A DNA stretch of 64,000 nucleotides from Candidatus Poseidoniaceae archaeon (GCA_028356125.1 JAOMTZ010000001.1:156632-220631); one strand, 5' to 3'; positions 34,055 through 43,122 are shown, counted from the stretch's first letter. Notes: a model not told the origin generated them from the letters alone. Program-made: numbers and translations.

Positions 34055-35257
34055 TCAGACAATCGGGCTTCCACAGTTCGGACACGCTTTCCAGGTCGGT
34101 TGTAAAACAGTCCCGCATGAGCAAACTTTTGCGGAGGGATTAACTCCGCCAGTGCGTCCAACATCAACTGCCTTCTGGGCAGTTTGTTGTCGAAGCATCT
34201 CTTGCATAACTTCTGGCGTCAATGCGCCATTGTCGGCCGCCATCTCCATCATTTTTTGTTGGAAATCATTTTGACTATCCATTCTCTGTTGCTGGAAGTT
34301 TTGTTGGTTTGCAATACGGTCAGCCTTCTTTGCTTGGACTTGGGCAAACATATCCATGGCACGTTTTGTTTTGGCATCCGCTTCATCAACCCGAATCTCC
34401 ATTTTGTTTCTTTCATAGTTAATTTCAGAATCCCATTTCGCTTCTTGTGCTCTTAATTCCTTTAATTCAGATTCTAATTCTACAGTCACCTGGCCTCTTG
34501 CTTTAGCACGAGCAACATTAGTTTCAACTTCGATTCGAGCAAGAGTCAGAGCTTCAGTCTGAGAAAAATGCGCTAACTGAGCTTCTACATTGACCTGGTT
34601 CCCCTCCATTTGTGCTTGGACTTTTGCTCGGTGTTCTGCAACTTTCTCCATGTCGGTTGGGTCAGTAATTGGGAATGCCTTGAGCATAGTAAAACCAAGA
34701 TTGGAAAGTAGGTTTCTCATCTCTGATTCTGCAGTCATCTCAAATCTTTCGAGGAACATTGCACTACGTAAGTCAGCAGCACTAGAACAGGTTGCTAGGC
34801 ATGGAGTTACTACTCTGGCTCTAACTTCTGCGGCAATAATTCCGATCAGCCCTTCACGTGTAAGAATTGGACTATTGTTAGCGAAATAATTTAACAACTT
34901 AGGGACATCTTCCAAATTCATTCTTAGTCTCAGATTAGCAAATCCTTTGACGGCTTCACCGTTGGCAATTTGACCCTCGAATGGAATCCAATAGTCCATA
35001 GGGCCAGTCATTGCGAAGAGAAGTCTTCTGTCATTCGCAGTCACACCGACTTTATCTCCTAGCCATCTAGCAAATCCACCAGCCATACTTTTCAGCAATG
35101 TTTCAGTAAGTATGTCTCCTACTCTTCCGTCGACAATCAATGCACATGCTTCGTTAGGCTTGAGCAGAACCTGTTGTGACGACATTGTCTGTATTTTATC
35201 TGCATTAACCAATCTTGCAATTGTATCGGGTGAATCTCTCCATCTGTAATTACTCAT
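34055..35257 (-). CDS. SPFH-like protein with coiled coil and C-terminal zinc ribbon
   Basis: The 400-residue soluble protein opens with RWRDSPDTIARLVNADKIQTMSSQQVLLKPNEAC and an SPFH/band-7-like domain over about residues 25-230 (VRARVVTPCLATCSSA; NLGFTMLKAFPITDPTDM). A long Glu/Lys/Gln-rich coiled coil follows (about 230-350), and the protein ends in a zinc ribbon with CSCG and CPNCG. The layout resembles YdjI/YdjF-type virion-core-like SPFH proteins, which form oligomeric membrane or phage-shock-associated scaffolds; this comparison is tentative. The ATG at 35255-35257 follows GAGGAAGTG. It is 4 nt from the upstream 178-residue gene, so the two are one operon. Confidence 0.72.
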   Translation of the reverse strand: MSNYRWRDSPDTIARLVNADKIQTMSSQQVLLKPNEACALIVDGRVGDILTETLLKSMAGGFARWLGDKVGVTANDRRLLFAMTGPMDYWIPFEGQIANGEAVKGFANLRLRMNLEDVPKLLNYFANNSPILTREGLIGIIAAEVRARVVTPCLATCSSAADLRSAMFLERFEMTAESEMRNLLSNLGFTMLKAFPITDPTDMEKVAEHRAKVQAQMEGNQVNVEAQLAHFSQTEALTLARIEVETNVARAKARGQVTVELESELKELRAQEAKWDSEINYERNKMEIRVDEADAKTKRAMDMFAQVQAKKADRIANQQNFQQQRMDSQNDFQQKMMEMAADNGALTPEVMQEMLRQQTAQKAVDVGRTGGVNPSAKVCSCGTVLQPTWKACPNCGSPIV

Positions 35258-35261
35258 CTTT

Positions 35262-35798
35262 TCACTTCCTCTTTTTCTTACTTTTCAGTCCGGATAGAAT
35301 ATTCATTCGGGCTCCGAAAAAACCACGGCAACTTGTAATCATCTGTGTAGTCTGCATAACTAATTGTTTGGAATTACCATCTTCAGTTGCCATTGAATGT
35401 TCGGAACTATTTGCAATGTTGACAGCCTTAGTAATCATTTCAATAACTTCATGGTCGTGCTTGATCAACTTCTTCAGGTCCTTATTTGAGGGCGAATGCT
35501 GTCCTGAAAGGAATGCATGTTCCATCCCAGACGCAGCTTTGTTGACATCTTCAGTTAGGTAATCACACTCTTCCATGCAGCGTTTTGCGGCTCTGGCTAA
35601 ACTGATATTTCCTTCTCGAAATTGAATATCAAAAACATTTTCCATGTGATTGCGTACTCTAGATGTTGCTCTTGCAATCTCTTCACGAATTATTTTGTCG
35701 TTTTCAATTCTAGAACCTTTTGTATAACCATTGTAACCAATTAATACTAATTGTATACCTCTAATGTAAGGTATTACATCAACTGGAGTCCCAACCAT
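35262..35798 (-). CDS. Helical protein co-transcribed with the SPFH gene, unknown
   Basis: A 178-residue, mostly helical and charged protein with no TM segment or signal peptide and a very basic end (SGLKSKKKRK). Conserved-looking features are a Cys in AAKRCMEECDYL and several His/Glu pairs (KHDHEVIEMI). I recognise no family. Its stop lies 4 nt before the SPFH gene, so it is probably a partner or adaptor in the same complex. The start ATG at 35796-35798 is the only reasonable one. It lies 53 nt downstream of thiQ on the same strand, so read-through is possible. Confidence 0.65.
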   Translation of the reverse strand: MVGTPVDVIPYIRGIQLVLIGYNGYTKGSRIENDKIIREEIARATSRVRNHMENVFDIQFREGNISLARAAKRCMEECDYLTEDVNKAASGMEHAFLSGQHSPSNKDLKKLIKHDHEVIEMITKAVNIANSSEHSMATEDGNSKQLVMQTTQMITSCRGFFGARMNILSGLKSKKKRK

Positions 35799-35851
35799 CT
35801 AGTTCACTAATACTATTAGGGGCGCACTTCCATATGATGGTAACGGCCATT

Positions 35852-36439
35852 TCACATCGAAATGACAGAATCAGCAAATTTCCCAGCAACTATTCTGTTA
35901 TGAGTGACCAAAATTGCAGGGCAACCCCTTTGCTTCAATATCGATCTAACATCGCTTACTAATTTCATGGCTAAATCTTCATCCAGAGAACTGAATGGCT
36001 CATCTAAAAGAAGGACTTTGGGCTTAGCTAGCAATGCTCTTGCAAGAGCAACTCTTTGGCCCTCCCCTCCCGATAAAGATGTGACATTACGCTGTTCGAA
36101 GTTTTCCAAACCAACTTCCTTTAATGCACTATCAATATCTCCGTTCTTGTCACCAAGACGTAGATTACCCTCCACGGATAGATGAGGGAATAGTACGGGT
36201 TGCTGGAATATCATCCCAATGCCTCGCCTCTCAGTGTCCTGCTCTCCAATATTTTTATCATTAAGAAAAACAGTTCCAGTATCTGGGTTATCTAAACCAC
36301 ATATGCATCGGAGAAGGGTTGTTTTACCGCAGCCACTAGGCCCTGTAATTGCTAATATTTCCCCCGGTTCCAATTCTAAATCTAAATCTGAAAATAATTC
36401 TTTTTCGAATGACTTCGAAAGACCACTGCATTTCAACAT
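35852..36439 (-). CDS. thiQ: Thiamine-type ABC transporter ATPase
   Basis: The 195-residue ATPase has Walker A (GPSGCGKTT), Q loop (GMIFQQPVLFPHLSV), signature (LSGGEGQRVALARALL), Walker B (VLLLDEPFSSLDE) and H loop (LVTHNR). It is short and ends soon after the H loop, without a regulatory domain, as in ThiQ. The true start is the ATG at 36437-36439, overlapping the permease stop (ATGA); the upstream extension of the frame lies inside the permease gene. The thiamine assignment rests on the operon: ThiR regulator, ThiB-like binding protein and ThiP-like fused permease. Confidence 0.85.
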   Translation of the reverse strand: MLKCSGLSKSFEKELFSDLDLELEPGEILAITGPSGCGKTTLLRCICGLDNPDTGTVFLNDKNIGEQDTERRGIGMIFQQPVLFPHLSVEGNLRLGDKNGDIDSALKEVGLENFEQRNVTSLSGGEGQRVALARALLAKPKVLLLDEPFSSLDEDLAMKLVSDVRSILKQRGCPAILVTHNRIVAGKFADSVISM

Positions 36440-38112
36440 CAAAACATTCCTCCATCTCTTGAAGGGCGGAACTTCTCCGCCCACGTGAATAATACTAGAG
36501 TTATGCCCATCAGAACAGATGACACAGCGCATGCAGCAGGTGCAGTCAGTGAATTGTTGTAGGGAATCGCCCTTAACGAATCAATCATTATCGGAAGTGT
36601 TGTCCAATCTGAGTTTCTTGTTACGACCCAAGATGCCCCAAATTCACCAAGAGACATTGCCAATGTGAATATTACAGCTACGAGAATTGAACCTCTTAGG
36701 AGTGGCAACTTTATCTGGAAAAAACGTCTCCATTTTGAGATTCCCAATGTACGTCCGCATTCGTCATATTCGGGATCTATTGCTCGCAAAGCAGGAAGCA
36801 TGATTCTTACTACGAAGGGTGTAGTTATCATTACATGCGCCAGGGCAGGAGTTGGCCAAAAGGAATAGAAAAACTCAGCATCAATACGAATCATTCCAAG
36901 CATTACCCCTAGTCCAATCATTACACTGGAAATAGCAAATGGTAGCATAGTTAGAACATCTAAAAATCTCGCAAAACGGGGTTTATCTTTCTCTACGTCT
37001 AGAATTGTTTGTGCAAGAATCCAGCCCAGTGGCAGTGCTATTATGAGTGTTAAGGACGCATATCCAAGAGAATTGTATAATGCGTCCCATGCGGAAGTCA
37101 TTGAATTGCTGCTAGAGAATGCAAACTCCCAGCCAGAAGTTTCCCATGTGTAATGGGTGCCAGAGGAGTCTGTATTACGGATTCTGAATGACGCCCAAAA
37201 TACTGCAATCAAAGGAGATAATGCAAATGCAAGAGCGGGGCCGATGACAGTCCAACCTTTTGGATTACTTTGCTTGACAACTTCCTCGGACACCTGCGGC
37301 AGTAATGATTGTCTTTTTTGCTGAAGCCAAGACATCAGGAATAGTGAAAGAAGTAATATTGTGAATTGTATCATCGATGAACCCAATACGATTTCATTAC
37401 GCGATATCATATATCCCTCTATACCAGCAGAGGAGCCGATTCCAGCCATCACACTTTCCAGAGTATTATCCCCCAATGTAATCCAACGAACTAGGGCGAA
37501 AGATGTGAATGAGAATACGAATGTCATGCATGCTGCTGCGGCAATTGATGGTGCTAGCAATGGGGCCCACAAGTGCCTAAATCTTCCAGTTTTACTGGAA
37601 CCAGCAGGTAGTAATCTCATTTGCTCTTCTAGCCTTGGATCAAGTGTTGAGATTACAGGTTCACAAAAACGTATTACTAGTGCCATATTGAACCAAGCAT
37701 GAGCAATTATCAATGTTGTAAACCAAGTCGAATCATCAACTCTAATGTTCAGACCGGCTCTTCCAACAATGTGTAGGAATCCCATGGCTGCAACAATAGA
37801 AGGCATAACAAATGGCATTGTTAGAATGGCTTTTGTGAATGATTGGAAAGGCCATTTGTACCGACCTAGTTGCCATGCAATTGGTAAACCAATAGCGAGT
37901 GTAGCCAAGGTCGATGTCAAAGCCTGGATAAAAGTGAATTGAATTACTCCTTGAGAAACATAGTTTTGTTCTAGTGATGAATACCAATCTAATGGATTTG
38001 CACCTGCAACCCAAATTAGTCTGTCTAATGCTAACCAAAGAGGCAAGATGACGAGTAATGTATACGCCAATAGAGCGCACGAATTACTTAATCTGATATT
38101 CATTTCAGGCAT
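36439..38112 (-). CDS. thiP: Thiamine-type ABC transporter permease (two fused domains)
   Basis: The 557-residue inner-membrane protein has two homologous permease halves, each with about six TM segments and an EAA-like cytoplasmic loop (LEEQMRLLPAGSSKTGRFRHL; DECGRTLGISKWRRFFQIKL). This is the ThiP/FbpB arrangement. The ATG at 38110-38112 overlaps the end of the binding-protein gene by 8 nt; an ATG at 38103 is the alternative. It overlaps thiQ by one nt. The four-gene order regulator, binding protein, permease, ATPase is compact enough to be one transcript. Confidence 0.86.
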   Translation of the reverse strand: MPEMNIRLSNSCALLAYTLLVILPLWLALDRLIWVAGANPLDWYSSLEQNYVSQGVIQFTFIQALTSTLATLAIGLPIAWQLGRYKWPFQSFTKAILTMPFVMPSIVAAMGFLHIVGRAGLNIRVDDSTWFTTLIIAHAWFNMALVIRFCEPVISTLDPRLEEQMRLLPAGSSKTGRFRHLWAPLLAPSIAAAACMTFVFSFTSFALVRWITLGDNTLESVMAGIGSSAGIEGYMISRNEIVLGSSMIQFTILLLSLFLMSWLQQKRQSLLPQVSEEVVKQSNPKGWTVIGPALAFALSPLIAVFWASFRIRNTDSSGTHYTWETSGWEFAFSSSNSMTSAWDALYNSLGYASLTLIIALPLGWILAQTILDVEKDKPRFARFLDVLTMLPFAISSVMIGLGVMLGMIRIDAEFFYSFWPTPALAHVMITTPFVVRIMLPALRAIDPEYDECGRTLGISKWRRFFQIKLPLLRGSILVAVIFTLAMSLGEFGASWVVTRNSDWTTLPIMIDSLRAIPYNNSLTAPAACAVSSVLMGITLVLFTWAEKFRPSRDGGMF

Positions 38113-39226
38113 CAACCATCGCTTTATTCCACATCTCTAACCATTCTTCCATATTGCTTGCAATCGTCGCTGAGCTGACAACTGCAGGCTCGCTTGGAAC
38201 AACTGAATGGAAGAGATATCCATTTTCTTCAGGTAAGTCATATCCCTCTAAAGCAGAATACATTGAATTCTCGATTGGCATTTTCGAATTAACTTCTGGT
38301 GAAAGGAGATATTCGATGAAGGCTGATGCAGAGTCGAGATTTCCTCCTTCTAAAGCAGCAGCATATTCAACCTGATGGAAGGATGCTTTTGGTATATCTA
38401 ATGCTGCAGATTTTGTCCAGTTTCCATTGTACCAAGACTCAACTCCGGGTGAGTGGCAATACGATACAACAATGTGAGCGTCTCCTACATATCCATCAGT
38501 CCATTCACCATAGCCTCCAGTATAGCGAGTCTCATATGCTTCTGACCAACCTGTTGTTATTATCACATCATTAAGAGACATTGCCGACCACCAATCTGTC
38601 CATTCCGTTTCATTGTCACTATCGGTGGAAAAGTAGTCTGTTGTGGCGGTCATGAAAGCCCGTCCAGGACTGCTGGTTTCCGGTGATGGTATTGCTACCT
38701 TGCCTTCCCATTCTTCTTCAGTCAATTCCCATAGACTTTCAGGGACTGTGTAATTGACTCCATCAACAATATCTGAGTCATAGTTTAAGCAAATATATCC
38801 TTGATCAAAAGGAACTGCTAACGGGCCATCATAAGGTAATAGTGCTGATTCAGATATGTTCTGTAACATCGCATTATGCTCCCAAAGAACATTGTTATCG
38901 ATTGCCGTTTGGAGGTATGTGTTGTCTAAGCCAATCGCAATGTCGGCAACCTGTTGTCCTTTATGTTGCAGCAAGTGGTCTAGGACTGACCCAGCATCGT
39001 CAAGTTTCAATAAAGTAACTTCATATCCAGACTCATTTTCAAACTGTTCTAGCATTTCATCTGTTAATCCGTATACGTCGTATGTGACAATAACCAATTC
39101 TCCATCATCTACCCATTCATATTCTTCAGGCTGGCTCGCTTTGTTATCATCGATTTTATCTGTTAAACAACCAGAAATTGTCAAATTCAAAATCAATACT
39201 CCTACTAAAAACGTAAATCTCTTCAT
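38105..39226 (-). CDS. thiB: Thiamine-type ABC transporter substrate-binding lipoprotein
   Basis: The 373-residue protein has a lipobox signal peptide (LILNLTISGC, with the lipid-bearing Cys at residue 20), then an acidic linker and a periplasmic-binding-protein type 2 fold. It has features of the ThiB branch: VTYDVYGLTDEMLEQFE at the start, AVPFDQGYICLNYDSD, and IPSPETSSPGRAFM. It should deliver thiamine or a thiamine precursor to ThiP. Trp and Tyr residues able to stack on the ligand are plentiful (WTDWW, YNGNW). The ATG at 39224-39226 lies 9 nt after the regulator stop. Confidence 0.85.
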   Translation of the reverse strand: MKRFTFLVGVLILNLTISGCLTDKIDDNKASQPEEYEWVDDGELVIVTYDVYGLTDEMLEQFENESGYEVTLLKLDDAGSVLDHLLQHKGQQVADIAIGLDNTYLQTAIDNNVLWEHNAMLQNISESALLPYDGPLAVPFDQGYICLNYDSDIVDGVNYTVPESLWELTEEEWEGKVAIPSPETSSPGRAFMTATTDYFSTDSDNETEWTDWWSAMSLNDVIITTGWSEAYETRYTGGYGEWTDGYVGDAHIVVSYCHSPGVESWYNGNWTKSAALDIPKASFHQVEYAAALEGGNLDSASAFIEYLLSPEVNSKMPIENSMYSALEGYDLPEENGYLFHSVVPSEPAVVSSATIASNMEEWLEMWNKAMVDA

Positions 39227-39235
39227 ATGCTCACC

Positions 39236-40072
39236 TCAGTTCAATTCTGAAATAATACGGTGCATTCTGTCCACCAGTTCTAATGGGTTATGTGCCAGTA
39301 TGTAGAGTGCCGGTTCCCACCCAAAGGCACCTTCATCTAATATTACATCGATTCCTTGGTGGGGAACTAGTTCTCCCTTTGGAGCAAAAGTTAGATTCAA
39401 ATCCAAGTCCTCACACATTGTCTCTATGGCATCTTTATCATTCCCTGGATGAATGTTGAGAATTGCGGTCTTAGCTTTGTCATTTCTTCTGGCTAGCAAT
39501 AGCATATTCGCCAAGTGGTTTGATGCTCCAAATGATGGAGTTTCATGGTGACGTAACTTGCTTTCAACAATCGTCACCTTTCCAGGGAATGCTGCTACTT
39601 CGCTAGAAGACCTTGAAGATTCCAAGCAACAAGCAATGTTCATTCCAACTGCTGGCATTTGAAGTTTTAATTTATTTACATCAATTCTTGATACAGCCCA
39701 CTCAAGTCGTTTCAACAATGATGTTTGTTCTTGATCTGAATCTAAGTCAGTACCGGTTAAGGATTTGTCGAAACGAAGTACTTGGCCTGGTGCAAATGCA
39801 ATCTCCATTACGAAACGTGTTCTGCTTGGCTTTGCTTTGGGCCCCAGTTGCCTAAGCGCCATCGAGATTTCGTGAGCCCACCCATCAATTGTTGATTCAT
39901 CAGATGTCCCTGCCATTTCAGGTAGTTGGCGGTGTGCCATGCGGGATATGGTCGATTGAGTTGAGCCTAATATGTCTGCAATCTCTGCTTGCGACCAACT
40001 GGCTGCTCTCAAATTTCTAGCCAGCTGCATGTGTAACCGTTCAATCCATGCAGCACCATCTTGTCCAAGCAT
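39236..40072 (-). CDS. thiR: ThiR-type thiamine regulator (HTH plus ThiN domain)
   Basis: The 278-residue protein has an N-terminal helix-turn-helix (WSQAEIADILGSTQSTISRM, about residues 26-45). From about residue 140 it has a ThiN domain: AVGMNIACCLESSRSSSEVA, FPGKVTIVE, SNHLANMLLLA, AILNIHPG and VILDEGAFGWEPALYILA. ThiN is the thiamine phosphate synthase domain of archaea. Fused to an HTH it serves as the ligand sensor of the ThiR repressor, an established archaeal regulator of thiamine genes. It heads the thiB-thiP-thiQ operon and probably represses it when thiamine phosphates are present. ThiN catalytic competence cannot be judged by eye. Confidence 0.88.
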   Translation of the reverse strand: MLGQDGAAWIERLHMQLARNLRAASWSQAEIADILGSTQSTISRMAHRQLPEMAGTSDESTIDGWAHEISMALRQLGPKAKPSRTRFVMEIAFAPGQVLRFDKSLTGTDLDSDQEQTSLLKRLEWAVSRIDVNKLKLQMPAVGMNIACCLESSRSSSEVAAFPGKVTIVESKLRHHETPSFGASNHLANMLLLARRNDKAKTAILNIHPGNDKDAIETMCEDLDLNLTFAPKGELVPHQGIDVILDEGAFGWEPALYILAHNPLELVDRMHRIISELN

Positions 40073-40092
40073 ATTTGCTCCAGCAGGTTCTA

Positions 40093-40656
40093 TTATTCAA
40101 TGTTACTAGTGAAAAATGCAGATTGCATAGTTTGTGCAAGCTCTGTGTAAGGTTGCAGGCGCTCTTCCCATTTCATCGGTGAACGGCCAGAAGGAGTGGA
40201 CAGAACCCATATTTCAGTATTGAATGGGAATCCCGGAGGTTCTAATAATTGTAATCCCAGATCGACGCTTTTCAAAGGTGGGTCAAACAACATAGAAAAT
40301 TGACGCTTACCTACAAATGCAATACGCTCAGGAGGAGCCCCTACCCGATATGCATTATCATTTATGCGCTTGTAAAAAAAAGCCCGCTGCTCTTGAAAGT
40401 AAACCCTAGATATGCTACTTGATTGGCTGTGGGGGGCCCTAATTACATCGGTGAAACCAATTTGCATTTTTTCTACCATTGAATCATCATTTGCCTCGAC
40501 ATCTGGCCCCAATAGTCCGGATTCGGTAACCAGTTTCCAAAAATTGTTAGATGGCTGGGAAAAATAATGTCCTGAATCCCATGAATGCTGACTCGGATTA
40601 TGGCCCACTAATAGCAATCTGAGCGGCAAGTCACCATACTTTTCTGCCAGCCCCAT
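40093..40656 (-). CDS. mug: Mismatch-specific uracil/thymine DNA glycosylase (Mug-like)
   Basis: The 187-residue enzyme removes U or T from G mismatches. Motif 1 is LLLVGHNPSQHSWDSGHYFS followed by QPSNNFWKLV, the Mug/TDG version of GINPS...H.F..P.N.FW. The C-terminal motif is VLSTPSGRSPMKWEERLQPY, where the family has PS(S/G)R. The Asn of GHNPS is the usual Mug/TDG catalytic or water-positioning residue. The length is typical of bacterial Mug. It follows thiR on the same strand by 20 nt and is divergent from the PLP decarboxylase gene. A second base-excision glycosylase, AlkA, lies 1.5 kb away. Confidence 0.88.
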   Translation of the reverse strand: MGLAEKYGDLPLRLLLVGHNPSQHSWDSGHYFSQPSNNFWKLVTESGLLGPDVEANDDSMVEKMQIGFTDVIRAPHSQSSSISRVYFQEQRAFFYKRINDNAYRVGAPPERIAFVGKRQFSMLFDPPLKSVDLGLQLLEPPGFPFNTEIWVLSTPSGRSPMKWEERLQPYTELAQTMQSAFFTSNIE

Positions 40657-40713
40657 GTTAGCCCCAGTATGCGCAGGGTTCTAAACCCGCCTTCATTAGG
40701 GGTGTTTAGAGGA

Positions 40714-42123
40714 ATGCATTTGGACTCAGAGGAATTCTTGGCCGCAGTTCTTCAAAGAGTGAGTTCGTATCTCGATGGCTCGGAAGACATAGTTGATTTC
40801 ATACCTCAATCAAGTCTTCGTAAAACAGCAGATCTAAATTTGCCACTAGAGGGTTTAGGTCTTGAGGCTGTAATCTCTGACCTTGACCAATACCTTCGCT
40901 ATAGCGTACGTACCGACCATCCCGGTTTCATGAACCCACTTTGGGGCGGAATGAATTTATCTGCTCTTGCAGGGGAAATTATCGCTAGCATCACCAACAA
41001 TTCGATGTATACTTACGAGTTGTCTCCATATGCAACTTTAATTGAACAAGCACTAATCAGAAGAATGTGTGATATTATTGGCTTTGGAGATGGAAATGGT
41101 ACTCTGACCACAGGTGGTTCTAATGCCAACATGATTGGGATGATGTGTGCGAGATATCAGATTGACCCGCTGGGTCAGCAACGTGGTTTTGATTGTCAAA
41201 AACTAGTTTGCTATGTCTCAGCAGAATCTCATTATTCAGTATTGATGGCAGCCAATGTCTTGGGCATCGGTTTCGAAAATGTGATCAAAGTTCCTTGTGA
41301 CAATAAAGGTAGAATGCGTTCAGATAAACTGAATGAAGAGATTCAGAGAACCAAAATAAATGGACAGATTCCTTTTTGCGTAGTAGCAACCGCTGGCACT
41401 ACCGTTAGGGGTGCCTTTGACCCTATCAAAGAAATAGCAGAAATATGTTCAAACCACAAAATATGGTTCCATGTTGACGCTGCCTGGGGTGGTTCTTGCA
41501 TGTTCAGTACCAAACATCGTAGTTTGATGGACGGTGTTGAATTGGCAGATTCTGTATGCTGGGATGCGCACAAAATGATGGGAGTGCCTCTAATCTGTTC
41601 GGCTTTCTTAATCAAGCGTCCAGAGATATTGAGAAAAATTTGTTCTCATGGTGATGTTGCTCATTACCTATTCCACGGAGAGACAGAGGACGTAGACTTA
41701 GGCAGAATTAGCCTTCAATGTGGTAGAAGGAATGATGCATTGAAGTTATTCTTGGCATGGAGAGAAATTGGTGACGCCGGTTGGGCCAGGCTAATCGAAT
41801 CATATGTTAGCTTAGCAGATTATCTAGAATCAACAGTAAACTCTCACGATAAATTAGAGATGAGGTCTCAAAGAGATTGGTCAAATGTATGTTTCCGGTA
41901 TACAGTAGATGGTATTGATCACAATGATATTAACAATCAAATCCGTGAACGATTAGTTAAATCTGGTAACTTCATGGTGTCAAAATCAAATGTCAATGAA
42001 GACGTAATCCTAAGAGCTGTAATCGCTAACCCTGGGGTTACGAAGGAATCTCTTGACCGATTCATTGTTGAAGTAGTGAAGATTGGGGATGAAATAATTC
42101 GCGGAGTTCCTTTTAATCGTTGA
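40714..42123 (+). CDS. Group II PLP-dependent amino acid decarboxylase
   Basis: The 469-residue protein has the glutamate/aspartate/sulfinoalanine decarboxylase fold. It shows HPGFMNPLWGGMNLSALAGE, GTLTTGGSNANMIGMM, ATAGTTVRGAFDPIKEIAEI, WFHVDAAWGGSCMFS and the PLP-Lys motif SVCWDAHKMMGVPLICSAF. Substrate is not clear: glutamate, cysteine sulfinate and aspartate enzymes share these motifs. Products could be GABA, hypotaurine or beta-alanine. The ATG at 40714 follows TTTAGAGGA; the longer frame upstream starts in the divergent promoter. The AlkA gene follows after 41 nt. Confidence 0.87.
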   Translation: MHLDSEEFLAAVLQRVSSYLDGSEDIVDFIPQSSLRKTADLNLPLEGLGLEAVISDLDQYLRYSVRTDHPGFMNPLWGGMNLSALAGEIIASITNNSMYTYELSPYATLIEQALIRRMCDIIGFGDGNGTLTTGGSNANMIGMMCARYQIDPLGQQRGFDCQKLVCYVSAESHYSVLMAANVLGIGFENVIKVPCDNKGRMRSDKLNEEIQRTKINGQIPFCVVATAGTTVRGAFDPIKEIAEICSNHKIWFHVDAAWGGSCMFSTKHRSLMDGVELADSVCWDAHKMMGVPLICSAFLIKRPEILRKICSHGDVAHYLFHGETEDVDLGRISLQCGRRNDALKLFLAWREIGDAGWARLIESYVSLADYLESTVNSHDKLEMRSQRDWSNVCFRYTVDGIDHNDINNQIRERLVKSGNFMVSKSNVNEDVILRAVIANPGVTKESLDRFIVEVVKIGDEIIRGVPFNR

Positions 42124-42164
42124 ATAAAGCAAGTAGTAAAATAATCGAAGACAAGCGAGAGGTT

Positions 42165-42776
42165 ATGATTACTGGGAAACCCGATTGGTGGGATAATGCG
42201 GTAGTTTTCCTCTTGAAAGACGAAGTTCTGGGACCAGTGGTTGAAAAATACGACTCAGAGCACCTTACCGGCAAGGGAGACATATTCGCTACCTTTGTTC
42301 GATCAGTAGTGGGTCAACAAATTTCAGTAATTGCTGCAGATTCTATTTGGGGCCGCCTTAGTGAATTAGTCGGGGAAATGACTCCAGAGAATGTCTGTAA
42401 ATTCTCTCCTGAAGAGTTGGCAACTAGTGGGATAACTAGGCCGAAGTCTCAATATATACACGGAATTGCTACCAATTCTACTGACTTTTTATCTGCTGAG
42501 TGGGATAAGTTATCTGATATTGAAATAAATAAGCATCTCACAAAATTTAGAGGCATTGGGCCATGGACTTCCGAGATGATAATGATATTCGCCTTACTGC
42601 GACCAGACATATTCAGTATCGGAGATATTGGTTTGATAAAAGGGGTCCAACTATTGGTTCCAGAAGCCGTCTCAAAGGAGGATGTTCTCGAGATCTCAAA
42701 GAGGTGGGCTCCATACCGGACTGCCGCAAGTTGGTATCTTTGGAGGATGCTAGATCCTGTACCCGTAGAGTATTGA
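42165..42776 (+). CDS. alkA: DNA-3-methyladenine glycosylase II (AlkA/HhH-GPD family)
   Basis: The 203-residue enzyme excises alkylated bases. The HhH-GPD core is present: SVVGQQISVIAADSIWGRL, the helix-hairpin-helix LTKFRGIGPWTSEMIMIFAL, and the catalytic Asp in FSIGDIGLIKGVQ. The first domain of E. coli AlkA is lacking, so this is the compact archaeal/MagIII-like form. Start at ATG 42165 after GCGAGAGG; a TTG overlapping the preceding stop (42120) would add 15 residues. No FeS-cluster cysteines are seen. Confidence 0.88.
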   Translation: MITGKPDWWDNAVVFLLKDEVLGPVVEKYDSEHLTGKGDIFATFVRSVVGQQISVIAADSIWGRLSELVGEMTPENVCKFSPEELATSGITRPKSQYIHGIATNSTDFLSAEWDKLSDIEINKHLTKFRGIGPWTSEMIMIFALLRPDIFSIGDIGLIKGVQLLVPEAVSKEDVLEISKRWAPYRTAASWYLWRMLDPVPVEY

Positions 42777-42787
42777 CATTGAAAGGG

Positions 42788-42796
42788 GTTATAATC
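42788..42796 (+). promoter_or_regulatory. Probable TATA box of the 83-residue membrane protein gene
   Basis: GTTATAATC lies 22-30 nt upstream of the ATG at 42818, the spacing of an archaeal leaderless promoter, immediately after the alkA stop. Confidence 0.5.
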
Positions 42797-42817
42797 CTCC
42801 ATATTCACAAGTAAATC

Positions 42818-43069
42818 ATGGAATTCGCTTACTACTCGGTTTCAATGATTTGTTGTTTTGCAGCAACAAGGTGGATTACTGAAAACATCAAATTCCATGT
42901 TCGTAACAATTTATTCTGGCTTCATCATTGGATTGTAGCTTCAATCGCTATGGCGGTACTCTTGACATTACAGATTGATCATCCTTGGCTATGGGGTGGT
43001 TTGTCTGGAGTGGCGCTTGAAGGCTTGGCTAGGAAGAACTGGTCGATAATGCGTAATTCTGGCAAATAA
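42818..43069 (+). CDS. Small membrane protein, unknown
   Basis: An 83-residue protein with two or three hydrophobic segments (YYSVSMICCFAATRWI; HHWIVASIAMAVLLTL; WGGLSGVALEGLA), a paired His (LHHW) between them, and a basic C-terminus. No family is recognised. It has its own TATA-like box, and the ATG at 42818 is the first after it. It sits between alkA and gcvT, on the same strand. Confidence 0.6.
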   Translation: MEFAYYSVSMICCFAATRWITENIKFHVRNNLFWLHHWIVASIAMAVLLTLQIDHPWLWGGLSGVALEGLARKNWSIMRNSGK

Positions 43070-43122
43070 TGTATGATATTCTATCAGTGATGATTTAATG
43101 CTGAGTGCGCCACCACAGAATC

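Noticed and set aside
35852..39226. Iron(III) ABC transporter
   Set aside because: Fused permease and binding protein also resemble iron systems, but the ThiN-domain regulator heading the operon and ThiB-like motifs favour thiamine.
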